From contig CANIIN010000037.1 in NCBI GenBank assembly GCA_947467405.1, positions 1 to 11,386 of the forward strand: a stretch of 11,386 nucleotides of DNA, read 5' to 3'. The translations under genes were made by a program, and so were the position numbers. The notes under the pieces were generated by a model. That model ran no database searches. It saw nothing but the letters and a program-made list of their open reading frames with translations, and had not been told where the DNA came from. Origin of the DNA: Betaproteobacteria bacterium. Lineage in GTDB: Bacteria > Pseudomonadota > Gammaproteobacteria > Burkholderiales > SG8-39. Every line of letters starts with the position of its first letter. Position 1 is the stretch's first letter. Positions 5,195-11,386 of the stretch are shown here, piece after piece.

Positions 5195-6022
5195 GTGGCC
5201 TTCACCACCATTCTGTATGAAACGCGCGGACATACCGCCTGCATCACTTTGAACCGTCCCGAGAAGCACAACTCGATCAGTCATGCCATGGTCGATGAAC
5301 TGGCTGTGGCCTACAAGCAGGCGGAGGAAGACCCGAATGTGTGGACGCTCATCGTTACCGGCGCCGGCACCAAGGCACTGTGCACGGGCGCCGACGTGGG
5401 CAGTTGGTCGAAGGATGGACATGGCGGCTCCAAGCCAGGGCAGGAAACGCGCGGCTTTCCCCTGCTCAGCACCAGTTGGCAATGGGACGCGCCGCAGGAA
5501 GCCAGCCCCCCCTATCTGCAGATGGCCAAGCCCATCATCTGTGCCGTGAACGGCATGGCTGCCGGCGCAGGTCTCGACCTCGTCACGACCTGCGACATCG
5601 CCATTGCCGCCGACACCGCCACCTTCTTCGACCCGCATGTATCCATTGGCATCGTGTCCGGTCGTGAAATGGTTCGACTCGCTCGGGTGCTGCCGCTCGG
5701 TGCGACCATGCGTCTTGCGCTCATGGGCAAGCAGGAGCGCATGACTGCGCAGCGCGCCTACGAACTGGGTCTGGTCTCGGAAATCGTGCCCCAGGCCAGG
5801 CTGATGGAGCGCGCCTGGGAGACGGCCGAGATGATCAACAAGAATGCGCCGCTGGCAGTGCGTGGAACCCGGCTGGCTATTCGCAAAGGCCTTTCATTGC
5901 CGGTGTACGAGGCGGAATTGCTGGCTGAAAGCCATCGGCTGCGCGTCGCGCATACCGACGATGCGGTGGAAGGGCCGAAGTCATTCATGGAAAAGCGCGC
6001 GCCGAACTGGAAGGCGCAGTAG
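5195..6022 (+). CDS. Crotonase-fold enoyl-CoA hydratase/isomerase family protein, atypical active site
   Basis: From GTG 5195 the product has 275 residues, normal for the family. It begins VAFTTILYETRGHTACITLNRPEKHNSIS, the standard crotonase N-terminus. The oxyanion-hole segments are present: KALCTGADV (about 63-71), and KPIICAVNGMAAGAGLDLVTTCDIAIAADTATF. The acyl-CoA binding framework is therefore intact. In the rat mitochondrial enoyl-CoA hydratase the two catalytic glutamates are E144 and E164. By eye they align with H148 (FFDPHVSIG) and R173 (LGATMRLALMG) here, so simple hydratase chemistry is doubtful. Other crotonase reactions (isomerase, thioesterase, ring hydrolase, decarboxylase) are possible. 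It lies downstream of two CoA transferases and convergent with the iclR-type gene. Its leader is homologous to the iclR/livK intergenic region, which suggests common regulation. Confidence 0.9.
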   Translation: MAFTTILYETRGHTACITLNRPEKHNSISHAMVDELAVAYKQAEEDPNVWTLIVTGAGTKALCTGADVGSWSKDGHGGSKPGQETRGFPLLSTSWQWDAPQEASPPYLQMAKPIICAVNGMAAGAGLDLVTTCDIAIAADTATFFDPHVSIGIVSGREMVRLARVLPLGATMRLALMGKQERMTAQRAYELGLVSEIVPQARLMERAWETAEMINKNAPLAVRGTRLAIRKGLSLPVYEAELLAESHRLRVAHTDDAVEGPKSFMEKRAPNWKAQ

Positions 6023-6040
6023 CAGATCGTTTCGGGGCCG

Positions 6041-6067
6041 CCGGATTCGGCAGCAGTCCGAGTCCGG
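6041..6067. terminator. Inverted repeat between convergent genes, possible bidirectional terminator
   Basis: CCGGATTCGG (6041-6050) pairs with CCGAGTCCGG (6058-6067) over ten positions, with one G-T wobble, around a 7-base loop. It follows the crotonase stop by about 20 bases, in the gap before the end of the convergent regulator gene. There is no U-tract, so its terminator role is inferred from position. Confidence 0.4.
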
Positions 6068-6146
6068 CTCTCCGCCCAGGGCGTGTCGGTGCGGCGGGCC
6101 TTGGACGGATGGTGATCTGCCGGCTGCAGTCGATCCCGCCAGACCC

Positions 6147-7019
6147 CTACGCGTGGGACGGCAGCATAGTTTCCAGTCGCTTCGCGACGCGCAGCAATTC
6201 CGGTCCGATTTCGCGGTTCATCTTTTCCAGGGGCAACAGCTCTTCCGGGGCCGAGCATGCGATGGCCAGTCGCGCCCTGCGCGGCAATCGCACCTGTGCA
6301 GACACGGCGTTCAGTCCGGGGGCGATGACGCTGCAGTTGGTGACGAATCCCTTCGCTGAGTACTCCTTGATTGCCTTCTTGAGGATTTCCTCCGTCTCAG
6401 GCCATTGCGTTCCCAGAAGGTTCTTCAATTGTCGAAACAGGTCGTTGCGTTCGGAGGGTTCCATCCCCGCGATATAGGCCCATCCAGCGGCCGATCGGTA
6501 GATATTGAATCGGGTGCCGGGTCGCATGTCCGTGACGGCCAGGTAGGGGCGGGCACGTCCCCGCAGCAGGAAGATCATGCTGAATCGGTCGCGATCAGCC
6601 AGGCCCGCCGACACTTGAAAGCGGTCTGCCAGTTTCTGCAACTCCTGGCTGACGACGTTGTCGGCTGCTGCCGAAGGCAGTGCCGAGAGACCCAGCGCCA
6701 GCACCGATGAGGTGGTGGTGAGTCGGTCGGAATCCGCCGCCGATGTCAGGTAGCCCATGACTTTCAGCGTATGACACAGACGCCAGGCGGTTTGCTGCGG
6801 CAGTCCGGTCTTGGCAGCGATGTCCTTTACGCTCAGTTCGGGATATGAAGAGGAAAAGCAGCGCAGGATCTCCATCCCTCGGGCAAGTGAAGTGACAAAG
6901 GAGCGATCCGTCTTCCACTTTCGTATCCAGTCGCCTTCCGGCGGCCGCAGGTGATTTCCAAGGTGCTTCATTGGAGAGCCGCCATTTCTTGTCATGTCGA
7001 ACAGGTTCGAGAGGTTCAT
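6147..7019 (-). CDS. IclR-family transcriptional regulator
   Basis: The 290-residue product has the two-domain layout of IclR proteins. A winged helix-turn-helix lies at about 41-105, with SLARGMEILRCF opening it, LSVKDIAAKTGL as helix 2, PQQTAWRLCHTL (74-85) as recognition helix and MGYL as the wing. A C-terminal effector domain follows (about 115-285) with FLLRGRARPYLAVTDMRPGTRFNIYRSAAGWAYIAG and the typical GFVTNCSVIAPGLNAVSAQV block. Family members bind small acids and repress or activate adjacent catabolic genes. The first 40 residues are longer than usual. No clear ribosome binding site precedes 7019, so in-frame ATGs giving residue 9 or 17 as start are possible. It is divergent from the substrate-binding protein gene and faces a duplicated control region, so it is the best candidate regulator of both that gene and the crotonase gene. 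Confidence 0.93.
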   Translation of the reverse strand: MNLSNLFDMTRNGGSPMKHLGNHLRPPEGDWIRKWKTDRSFVTSLARGMEILRCFSSSYPELSVKDIAAKTGLPQQTAWRLCHTLKVMGYLTSAADSDRLTTTSSVLALGLSALPSAAADNVVSQELQKLADRFQVSAGLADRDRFSMIFLLRGRARPYLAVTDMRPGTRFNIYRSAAGWAYIAGMEPSERNDLFRQLKNLLGTQWPETEEILKKAIKEYSAKGFVTNCSVIAPGLNAVSAQVRLPRRARLAIACSAPEELLPLEKMNREIGPELLRVAKRLETMLPSHA

Positions 7020-7030
7020 GAATGCGCACG

Positions 7031-7164
7031 AACCCGCATTGTGAGTTATACCTTAACAACGTGGAATCGCCGGCGCACACTGCGCGCACTCACAAGAGGA
7101 GACGAATTGCGCGGGCTATCGCGTGCAGGGATGCCAGGGAAATTCGTTTCCGATGGCTTCCGCA
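7031..7164. promoter_or_regulatory. Duplicated leader/control region, copy in the iclR/livK-like divergent gap
   Basis: This is the second copy of the region at 4950-5081, in the same orientation relative to the rightward gene. The strongest match is 7052-7093 (33 of 42 bases identical to 4971-5012), and GGCTTCCGCA at 7155-7164 is identical. The hairpin at the left end is partly kept as AACCCGC-ATT-GTGAGTT, with one wobble and one mismatch. The divergent gap (7020-7260) must contain promoters for both flanking genes. TATAAC read leftward at 7050-7045 could be a -10 for the regulator gene, but I see no matching -35. Confidence 0.6.
7138..7151. promoter_or_regulatory. Candidate IclR-type operator palindrome
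   Basis: GGAAATTCGTTTCC has perfect 5-bp arms (GGAAA/TTTCC) and resembles the GGAAAT-N-ATTTCC core described for E. coli IclR. A second, weaker palindrome, TTCCG-gaggtt-CGGAA, follows at 7172-7187. Both lie 75-125 bases before the livK-like start, a suitable place for an autoregulated divergent promoter. The assignment is inferred from similarity and position. Confidence 0.4.
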
Positions 7165-7260
7165 TGAAATCTTCCGGAGGTTCGGAAACCCCCGCCGGTT
7201 TTGCGCATTAGGGAACAGACAGTCCGTTGCATCGTGGTTCAATTCAACAGGAGGTAGGAA

Positions 7261-8475
7261 ATGAAAAGTCAACGCAGAAAAACACTGCTGGGTGTGGCGC
7301 TGGTCGCCATCTCGATGGCCAATCTGAGTATCGGCATCAGCCAGGGATACGCGCAGGGCGCAGCGCCCTTCAAGCTCGGATTCATTGCCTCCATGACCGG
7401 CCCGCAATCGCAAAGCGGATTCAACGGCATCGCAGGCCTCAATCTGGCCGTCAAGGAGATCAATGCCCGCGGCGGCATCATGGGCCGCCAGGTGCAGGTG
7501 ATCACCGCGGACGACCAGAGTGATCCGACGGCGGCCGTGAACGAAATGCGCCGGTTGGTGCAAAGGGAGAAGGTCGATGCCGTAGCCGGCCCCATGTCCA
7601 GCCAGCTCGTACTGGCGACCTTGCCGATCGTCACCGAGGCGAAGATCCCCTCAATCAGCATTTCCGGATCCTCGGCCATTACTCCGCAGATCGGACCGTA
7701 CCACTTCAGCCTTCTGCCGAGTTCGGATGCGCAGGCGCAGGCCATTGCGAATCACGTCGAGCAGGTCCTCAAGGCCAAGTCGGCAGCGATCATCCATGAC
7801 GTCGGCGCGCAATCCCGCTCGATCGCCGAGGCACTGACCGTGGAGTTCAAGAAGCGCAACATCGAACTCACGGGGCGGCAGGAGTACGCGGCAACCGACA
7901 CCGACATGACGCCGGCATTGCTGTCCATGCGCGGCAAACGGCCGGAGGTCCTGGTCGCATCGGTTGCCACCGGCAACGACACCGGCTACATCATCAAGAA
8001 CCTCGGTGAGATGGGCTGGGCCCCTAAGGTGGTCGGCAACATGAATGTGGTCATCGCGCCGGCCGACACGGTCAAGGTCGCCGGCCCGGACGCCTACAAG
8101 AATGCGGTCGGTCTGGCCTACAACGCACTGACCTACTGCAAGAGCGATGCGCCCGGCAGCTCGGACTTCGCCAAGTACAAGCAGCGCCTGCAGGCTGAAA
8201 CGGGAGCCAATTACTCGCGCTATTCGCCGGTGCTGGCCGGTATGCTGTATGACATCGTGTACGTGCTGAAAGCAGGTCTCGAAGGCTCGAAGAAGACGGA
8301 TGGTCCTTCTTTTGGGGCATGGATGGAGCAGAACGCAGCTTCCGTCAAGGTTACCAGCGGAAACATGTTCGCCAGCAAGACCAACCACTTTCTGATCGGC
8401 GCCAGCGCACTCGGCCTTGCCGAGGATGCGGATAAGATCCGTTCGGACGGGATGACAAAGCGAGCGGGTTGCTGA
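7261..8475 (+). CDS. Branched-chain amino acid-type ABC transporter substrate-binding protein (LivK-like)
   Basis: The 404-residue product begins with a Sec-type signal peptide: basic MKSQRRK, a hydrophobic core to about residue 27, and a likely cleavage site near GYAQ-GAA (about residues 32-35). It is therefore expected in the periplasm. The mature part starts FKLGFIASMTGPQSQSG and continues GLNLAVKEINARGGIMGRQVQVITADDQSDPTAAVNEMRRLV, the classic opening of type I periplasmic binding proteins of the leucine/amide family. The AVAGPMSS and PSISISGSS segments that line the ligand cleft follow. Many relatives bind aromatic acids, amides or other carboxylates rather than amino acids. AGGAGG lies six bases before ATG. 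No permease or ATPase gene is in the window, so it is an orphan here. It is divergent from the IclR regulator and ends at an intrinsic terminator, which suggests a single-gene, inducer-controlled transcript. Confidence 0.94.
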   Translation: MKSQRRKTLLGVALVAISMANLSIGISQGYAQGAAPFKLGFIASMTGPQSQSGFNGIAGLNLAVKEINARGGIMGRQVQVITADDQSDPTAAVNEMRRLVQREKVDAVAGPMSSQLVLATLPIVTEAKIPSISISGSSAITPQIGPYHFSLLPSSDAQAQAIANHVEQVLKAKSAAIIHDVGAQSRSIAEALTVEFKKRNIELTGRQEYAATDTDMTPALLSMRGKRPEVLVASVATGNDTGYIIKNLGEMGWAPKVVGNMNVVIAPADTVKVAGPDAYKNAVGLAYNALTYCKSDAPGSSDFAKYKQRLQAETGANYSRYSPVLAGMLYDIVYVLKAGLEGSKKTDGPSFGAWMEQNAASVKVTSGNMFASKTNHFLIGASALGLAEDADKIRSDGMTKRAGC

Positions 8476-8618
8476 TACACCAGACTGACGGTGTGGTGCG
8501 CCGGAGTCTTCACGACGCCGATTGCACCGGATCCGGGGTCCGCTTCCGGGCTTACGCGACGGATCTGAACGGGATCGTCGATACCGGATCAGCCAATAAG
8601 TACCGCTGAAGTGTTCTT

Positions 8619-8651
8619 TGGCCGTTCCTTGATCAGGAACGGCCATTTTTG
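8619..8651 (+). terminator. Rho-independent terminator after the substrate-binding protein gene
   Basis: GGCCGTTCC (8620-8628) pairs perfectly with GGAACGGCC (8636-8644) around TTGATCA. A further T-A pair closes the stem, and ATTTTTGTTT follows directly. This is the best intrinsic terminator in the window. It lies about 145 bases after the stop codon and only 22 bases before the next start, so the downstream gene's promoter may lie within 8476-8618, unless some transcription reads through. That gap also holds CCGGATCCGG (8527-8536) but no other feature I can name. Confidence 0.9.
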
Positions 8652-8662
8652 TTTCACGACCT

Positions 8663-8666
8663 GGAG
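8663..8666 (+). promoter_or_regulatory. Ribosome binding site fixing the GTG start of the LLM gene
   Basis: GGAG lies seven bases before GTG 8674. The frame is open back to 8611, but that part runs through the terminator hairpin and cannot be coding in a sensible way. Confidence 0.6.
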
Positions 8667-8673
8667 AAAACTC

Positions 8674-9531
8674 GTGCAAGTCGGTTATTTCACAATGAAT
8701 GGTCTTCACAATGCCCGGCCAGACGATCTGGGACGGGCCCTGGAAGAACGCGGATTCGATTCGCTCTGGGTGGGCGATCACCCGCAGATTCCGGTGAGCC
8801 GGAAAACGCCGTATCCGGCCGGTGGGGAAATGCCCGAGCACTACAAGCACCTGGCCGACCCGTTCGTATCCCTGTCCATGGCCGCCGCCGTCACCAAGAC
8901 GTTGAAACTGGGATTCGCCGTGGCGCTGCCGCTGGAACGTGAAGTTTTTGCTACGGCCAAGGCCGTGGCGACGCTTGACCGTCTGTCCGGCGGTCGTGTG
9001 CTTTTCGGGGTGGGCGTCGGCTGGAACCAGGAGGAATTCGAACTCTCCGGCAGCAAGGTGCCCTGGAGCAAGCGCTACTCCGGACTCAAGGACTGCTCGA
9101 TGGCCCTGCGCGCCCTGTGGATGCAGGATGAAGCGGCTTACCAGGGGACGTACTACCAGTTCGAAAAGGTCTGGTCCTATCCCAAGCCGCTGCAGCAACC
9201 TTGGCCGCCGATCTACCTGGGTGTGGCCGGCAAGATCGGTTCCGGCCATGCTGCGGAGTGGGGCGATGGATGGTTCCCGATGGATATGGGCACCAACAAC
9301 TTCGAGTCAAAGCTGAAACACTTTCGCGCATCGCTGCAGACGCTCGGGCGGGATCCCGCCAAGGTCAATATCTCGGTACTGGCCTTCTATCCCGATGTCA
9401 CGCTCGACAAGCTCAAGCAGTACCGTGACATGGGCGTCAATCGGGTTGTCATCAGCGGTCCCAGCCACAACGAGGCGGCTCCCCTGCCCGTGATGGATCA
9501 TTACGCGAAGCTGATTTCTGCTTTGGGATAG
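8674..9531 (+). CDS. LLM-class (luciferase-like) FMN/F420-dependent oxidoreductase
   Basis: From GTG 8674 the product has 285 residues, typical of the single-domain luciferase-like TIM-barrel family. Visible blocks are ALEERGFDSLWVGDHP (about 22-37), a long insertion rich in Pro and charged residues (38-62), TKTLKLGFAVALPLEREVFATAKAVATLDRLSGGRVLFGVGVGWNQEEFE (about 74-123) with the family signature G-V-G-x-G-W, and PPIYLGVAGKIGSGHAAEWGDGWFP. Members oxidise or hydroxylate substrates using reduced FMN, or transfer hydride with F420. The sequence most resembles the subgroup usually annotated as probable F420-dependent oxidoreductase, but the cofactor cannot be settled by eye. The stop TAG shares its final G with a potential upstream GTG of the next gene, so this gene and the acyl-CoA synthetase form an operon. 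The expected role is an oxidative step on the free acid or acyl-CoA. Confidence 0.9.
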   Translation: MQVGYFTMNGLHNARPDDLGRALEERGFDSLWVGDHPQIPVSRKTPYPAGGEMPEHYKHLADPFVSLSMAAAVTKTLKLGFAVALPLEREVFATAKAVATLDRLSGGRVLFGVGVGWNQEEFELSGSKVPWSKRYSGLKDCSMALRALWMQDEAAYQGTYYQFEKVWSYPKPLQQPWPPIYLGVAGKIGSGHAAEWGDGWFPMDMGTNNFESKLKHFRASLQTLGRDPAKVNISVLAFYPDVTLDKLKQYRDMGVNRVVISGPSHNEAAPLPVMDHYAKLISALG

Positions 9532-9545
9532 TGTCCATACCCATC

Positions 9546-9552
9546 AAGGGAG
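9546..9552 (+). promoter_or_regulatory. Ribosome binding site favouring ATG 9558
   Basis: AAGGGAG lies five bases before ATG 9558. The in-frame GTG 9531, which overlaps the preceding stop, has no comparable site in front of it. Confidence 0.6.
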
Positions 9553-9557
9553 AAAGC

Positions 9558-11129
9558 ATGTACCACGGAACCAGGACCATGGCCGCCATGCTCGAACGCA
9601 ATGGCCATTACCAACCCGATGTCGATGCGCTGATCTTCGAAGGGCGTCGGCTCACGCATCGCCATTTGCTCGAGCGCAGCACGCGGCTGTCCAGTTCGAT
9701 CTACAACCTCGGTCTGAAGCGCCAGGATCGGATCGCCGTTCTTTCTTCCAATTGCAGCGAGTATTTCGAAACGTATTTCGCGTCGTACGTGGCCGGGTTC
9801 ATCACCAACGCCATCAATTTCCGGCTCGCTGTGCCGGAAATGCTTTACATCCTGCAAGACGCAGCACCGAAAATCATGGTGTTCGAAGCGCCCTACACCG
9901 AGGTCGTCGATACGCTGCGGCGCCAGTTGCCCGACATCGAGCACTACATCTGCATCGGCGCCACGGTCGCGCAGCCTGTGCCGTCGTGGGCGCTCGATTA
10001 CGAATCGGTCCTGCAATCGGGCAGCCCGGACGGTCCGCCGGTCCGTTCCACGCCAGACGACTATGCGCATCTGCTGTACACCAGCGGCACCACCGGCAAA
10101 CCCAAGGGCGTCGTTCATACCCACCGCGCCGTTTGCGACTGGGCATCCACCATGGCGCTGATCACCGACATGAATGGCGCGACCCGTACCCTGCAGGCCA
10201 CCCCGCAGTTTCACGTCGGCGGCATCGCCTGGCCCTATGCAACGTGGTGGATGGGGGGAACCACCGTGCTGCTGCGCAGTTTCGATGCGCTGCAGGTGCT
10301 GCAGACCATCGAGAAGGAGCGCATCACCTTCACCTTCATGGTGGCGGCCATGGTGCAGGGCGTGCTGGCCGTTCCCGGTGTGGAGAAATTCGATCTATCG
10401 AGCATGCGCCGCATCGTCTCGGCGGCGGCGCCCATCCCTGTGCCGCTGCTGAAGGACGCCATCAAGCTGCTCGGCCCGATCTTCTCCGTGCAGTATGGTT
10501 GCACCGAAACCTGCAATGGCTGCAATCTGCCCGTACACATGGTCAAGCCCGACGGCAACGCCGACGATATCCGCCGCCTGGCGTCGGTAGGTCATATCGC
10601 CCCCGGCATCGGCGTGCGCATCGTCGACGATCACGATAACGACTGCCAGACCGGCGTCACCGGCGAGGTGCTGTTCAAGACCGAGAGCCTGATGGCCGGC
10701 TACTGGAATAACCATCCGGCCACCATCGAAGCGATCCGCGACGGCTGGTATCACACCGGCGACCTCGGTTACATGGATCCGGAGGGCTTCATTTTCCTGG
10801 TGGATCGCAAGAAGGACATGATCATTTCCGGCGGCGAGAACATCTACAGCCGCGAAGTCGAGAATGCCGTCCACCAGCACCCGAAGGTCGCCGAATCGGC
10901 CGTGATCGGCGTGCCGGACCCGAAGTGGGTGGAGGCGGTCAAGGTCTTCGTTGTGCTGAAGCCGGGCGAAACCATGGCCGCATCGGAACTGATCGAACAC
11001 TGCCGCACGCTGATCGCGCGTTACAAGTGTCCGCGCGACGTGGAATTCGTCAGCGAAATGCCGCGCAATGCCAGCGGCAAGATCGACAAGATCATGCTGC
11101 GAAAGATGCCGGCGGCTAAGTCGGCCTGA
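9558..11129 (+). CDS. AMP-forming acyl-CoA synthetase (fatty acid/aromatic acid CoA ligase)
   Basis: From ATG 9558 the product has 523 residues, normal for the ANL adenylating superfamily. It activates a carboxylic acid with ATP to an acyl-adenylate and then to the CoA thioester in the cytoplasm. Core motifs are intact: YTSGTTGKPKGVVHTH (174-189, ATP-binding A3), VQYGCTETCNG (A5), GWYHTGDLGYMDPEGF with D402 (A7), DRKKDMIISGGENIYSREVE (A8 hinge) and PRNASGKIDK with catalytic K508 (A10). It resembles the medium-chain/long-chain acyl-CoA synthetase and feruloyl/cyclohexanecarboxylate-type ligases. The acyl group is not predictable. It sits 26 bases after the LLM gene stop and is very likely co-transcribed with it. 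With two CoA transferases also present, the cluster has more than one way to make its CoA ester. Confidence 0.95.
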   Translation: MYHGTRTMAAMLERNGHYQPDVDALIFEGRRLTHRHLLERSTRLSSSIYNLGLKRQDRIAVLSSNCSEYFETYFASYVAGFITNAINFRLAVPEMLYILQDAAPKIMVFEAPYTEVVDTLRRQLPDIEHYICIGATVAQPVPSWALDYESVLQSGSPDGPPVRSTPDDYAHLLYTSGTTGKPKGVVHTHRAVCDWASTMALITDMNGATRTLQATPQFHVGGIAWPYATWWMGGTTVLLRSFDALQVLQTIEKERITFTFMVAAMVQGVLAVPGVEKFDLSSMRRIVSAAAPIPVPLLKDAIKLLGPIFSVQYGCTETCNGCNLPVHMVKPDGNADDIRRLASVGHIAPGIGVRIVDDHDNDCQTGVTGEVLFKTESLMAGYWNNHPATIEAIRDGWYHTGDLGYMDPEGFIFLVDRKKDMIISGGENIYSREVENAVHQHPKVAESAVIGVPDPKWVEAVKVFVVLKPGETMAASELIEHCRTLIARYKCPRDVEFVSEMPRNASGKIDKIMLRKMPAAKSA

Positions 11130-11193
11130 TTCGCGGTCCATCGTTTCCAGTCGGGTGGCGGGTAATGTCTGGCCCGGCATCAATCATGTCTTT

Positions 11194-11227
11194 TAGAGCC
11201 AATAGGGACGGGCATCTCCAAGGAATT
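11194..11227 (+). promoter_or_regulatory. Shared 34-nt upstream element, copy 2
   Basis: This is the second copy of the element at 2139-2172, centred on GGACGGGCATCTCCAAGG. It lies 139 bases before the ATG at 11367, in the same orientation relative to the following gene as copy 1. The remainder of the 11130-11366 gap holds no gene, and I see no clear terminator in it. Confidence 0.5.
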
Positions 11228-11366
11228 TCCCCTGGTTCGACGTGCCGGCGCCTGCCGGCCGCACCCGCATTCGCCATGCAGCGTCGCATTCGATATCAAG
11301 TGATAATCGCCGTTCCGGCATCGCGCCAGGCGCGTTGATCACGACCGAACCAAGAGGAAGCAATTC

Positions 11367-11386
11367 ATGAGTACCGGCATCAAGAC
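11367..11386 (+). CDS. Start of a further rightward gene (cut by window edge)
   Basis: ATG 11367 is preceded by AAGAGGAAG (11352-11360) at suitable spacing and opens a frame reading MSTGIK before the window ends. The function cannot be judged from six codons. The 237-base gap and the 34-nt element before it suggest it has its own promoter. Confidence 0.45.

Noticed and set aside
7651..9249. Leftward open frame of 532 codons opposite the binding protein and LLM genes
   Set aside because: It runs through two clear genes and across the terminator hairpin, with no family motif.
10395..11183. Leftward open frame of 262 codons opposite the acyl-CoA synthetase
   Set aside because: It is antisense to intact adenylation motifs and is composed of Ala/Asp/His/Val-rich low-complexity sequence.

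Overview
This window looks like a catabolic accessory region of a high-GC betaproteobacterium, probably of Burkholderiales or Rhodocyclales type. That placement is an inference from base composition, the abundance of CaiB/BaiF-type CoA transferases, an orphan LivK-like periplasmic binding protein, and two repeat types I associate with such genomes: a GTAAGGC-type heptamer array and a pair of ATTCCC-N8-GGGAAT palindromes. There is no rRNA, tRNA, transposase or CRISPR array.

Layout. The left edge (1-505) is a leftward, translationally coupled pair: a small EF-Tu domain-2-like beta-barrel protein, then a MaoC-like hydratase cut by the window edge. After a gene-free control region (506-861) with two strong inverted repeats, a rightward series begins: an old-yellow-enzyme-type flavin oxidoreductase (862-2028), a class III CoA transferase (2252-3496), a second and different class III CoA transferase (3702-4928) and a crotonase-fold protein (5195-6022). 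An IclR-type regulator (6147-7019) points left and is divergent from a LivK-like substrate-binding protein (7261-8475), which ends at a clear intrinsic terminator. Next come an LLM-family (luciferase-like, FMN/F420) oxidoreductase (8674-9531) and an AMP-forming acyl-CoA synthetase (9558-11129), which look like an operon. A further gene starts at 11367.

How the genes may work together (inference): the binding protein captures a small carboxylate or similar substrate; the acyl-CoA synthetase and/or CoA transferases activate it; the OYE reductase, LLM oxidoreductase, crotonase and MaoC protein reduce, oxygenate or hydrate the acyl-CoA; the IclR protein senses an inducer. The substrate cannot be read from the sequence.

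The most unusual signals are non-coding. The leader upstream of the crotonase gene (4950-5081) and the iclR/livK-like divergent region (7031-7164) are homologous to each other over about 132 bp, suggesting a duplicated shared control region. Independently, a 34-nt element occurs upstream of the first CoA transferase (2139-2172) and again upstream of the gene entering at 11367 (11194-11227). Several enzymes also lack expected active-site residues: the crotonase lacks both family glutamates, and the OYE has His where YqjM-type enzymes have Cys.
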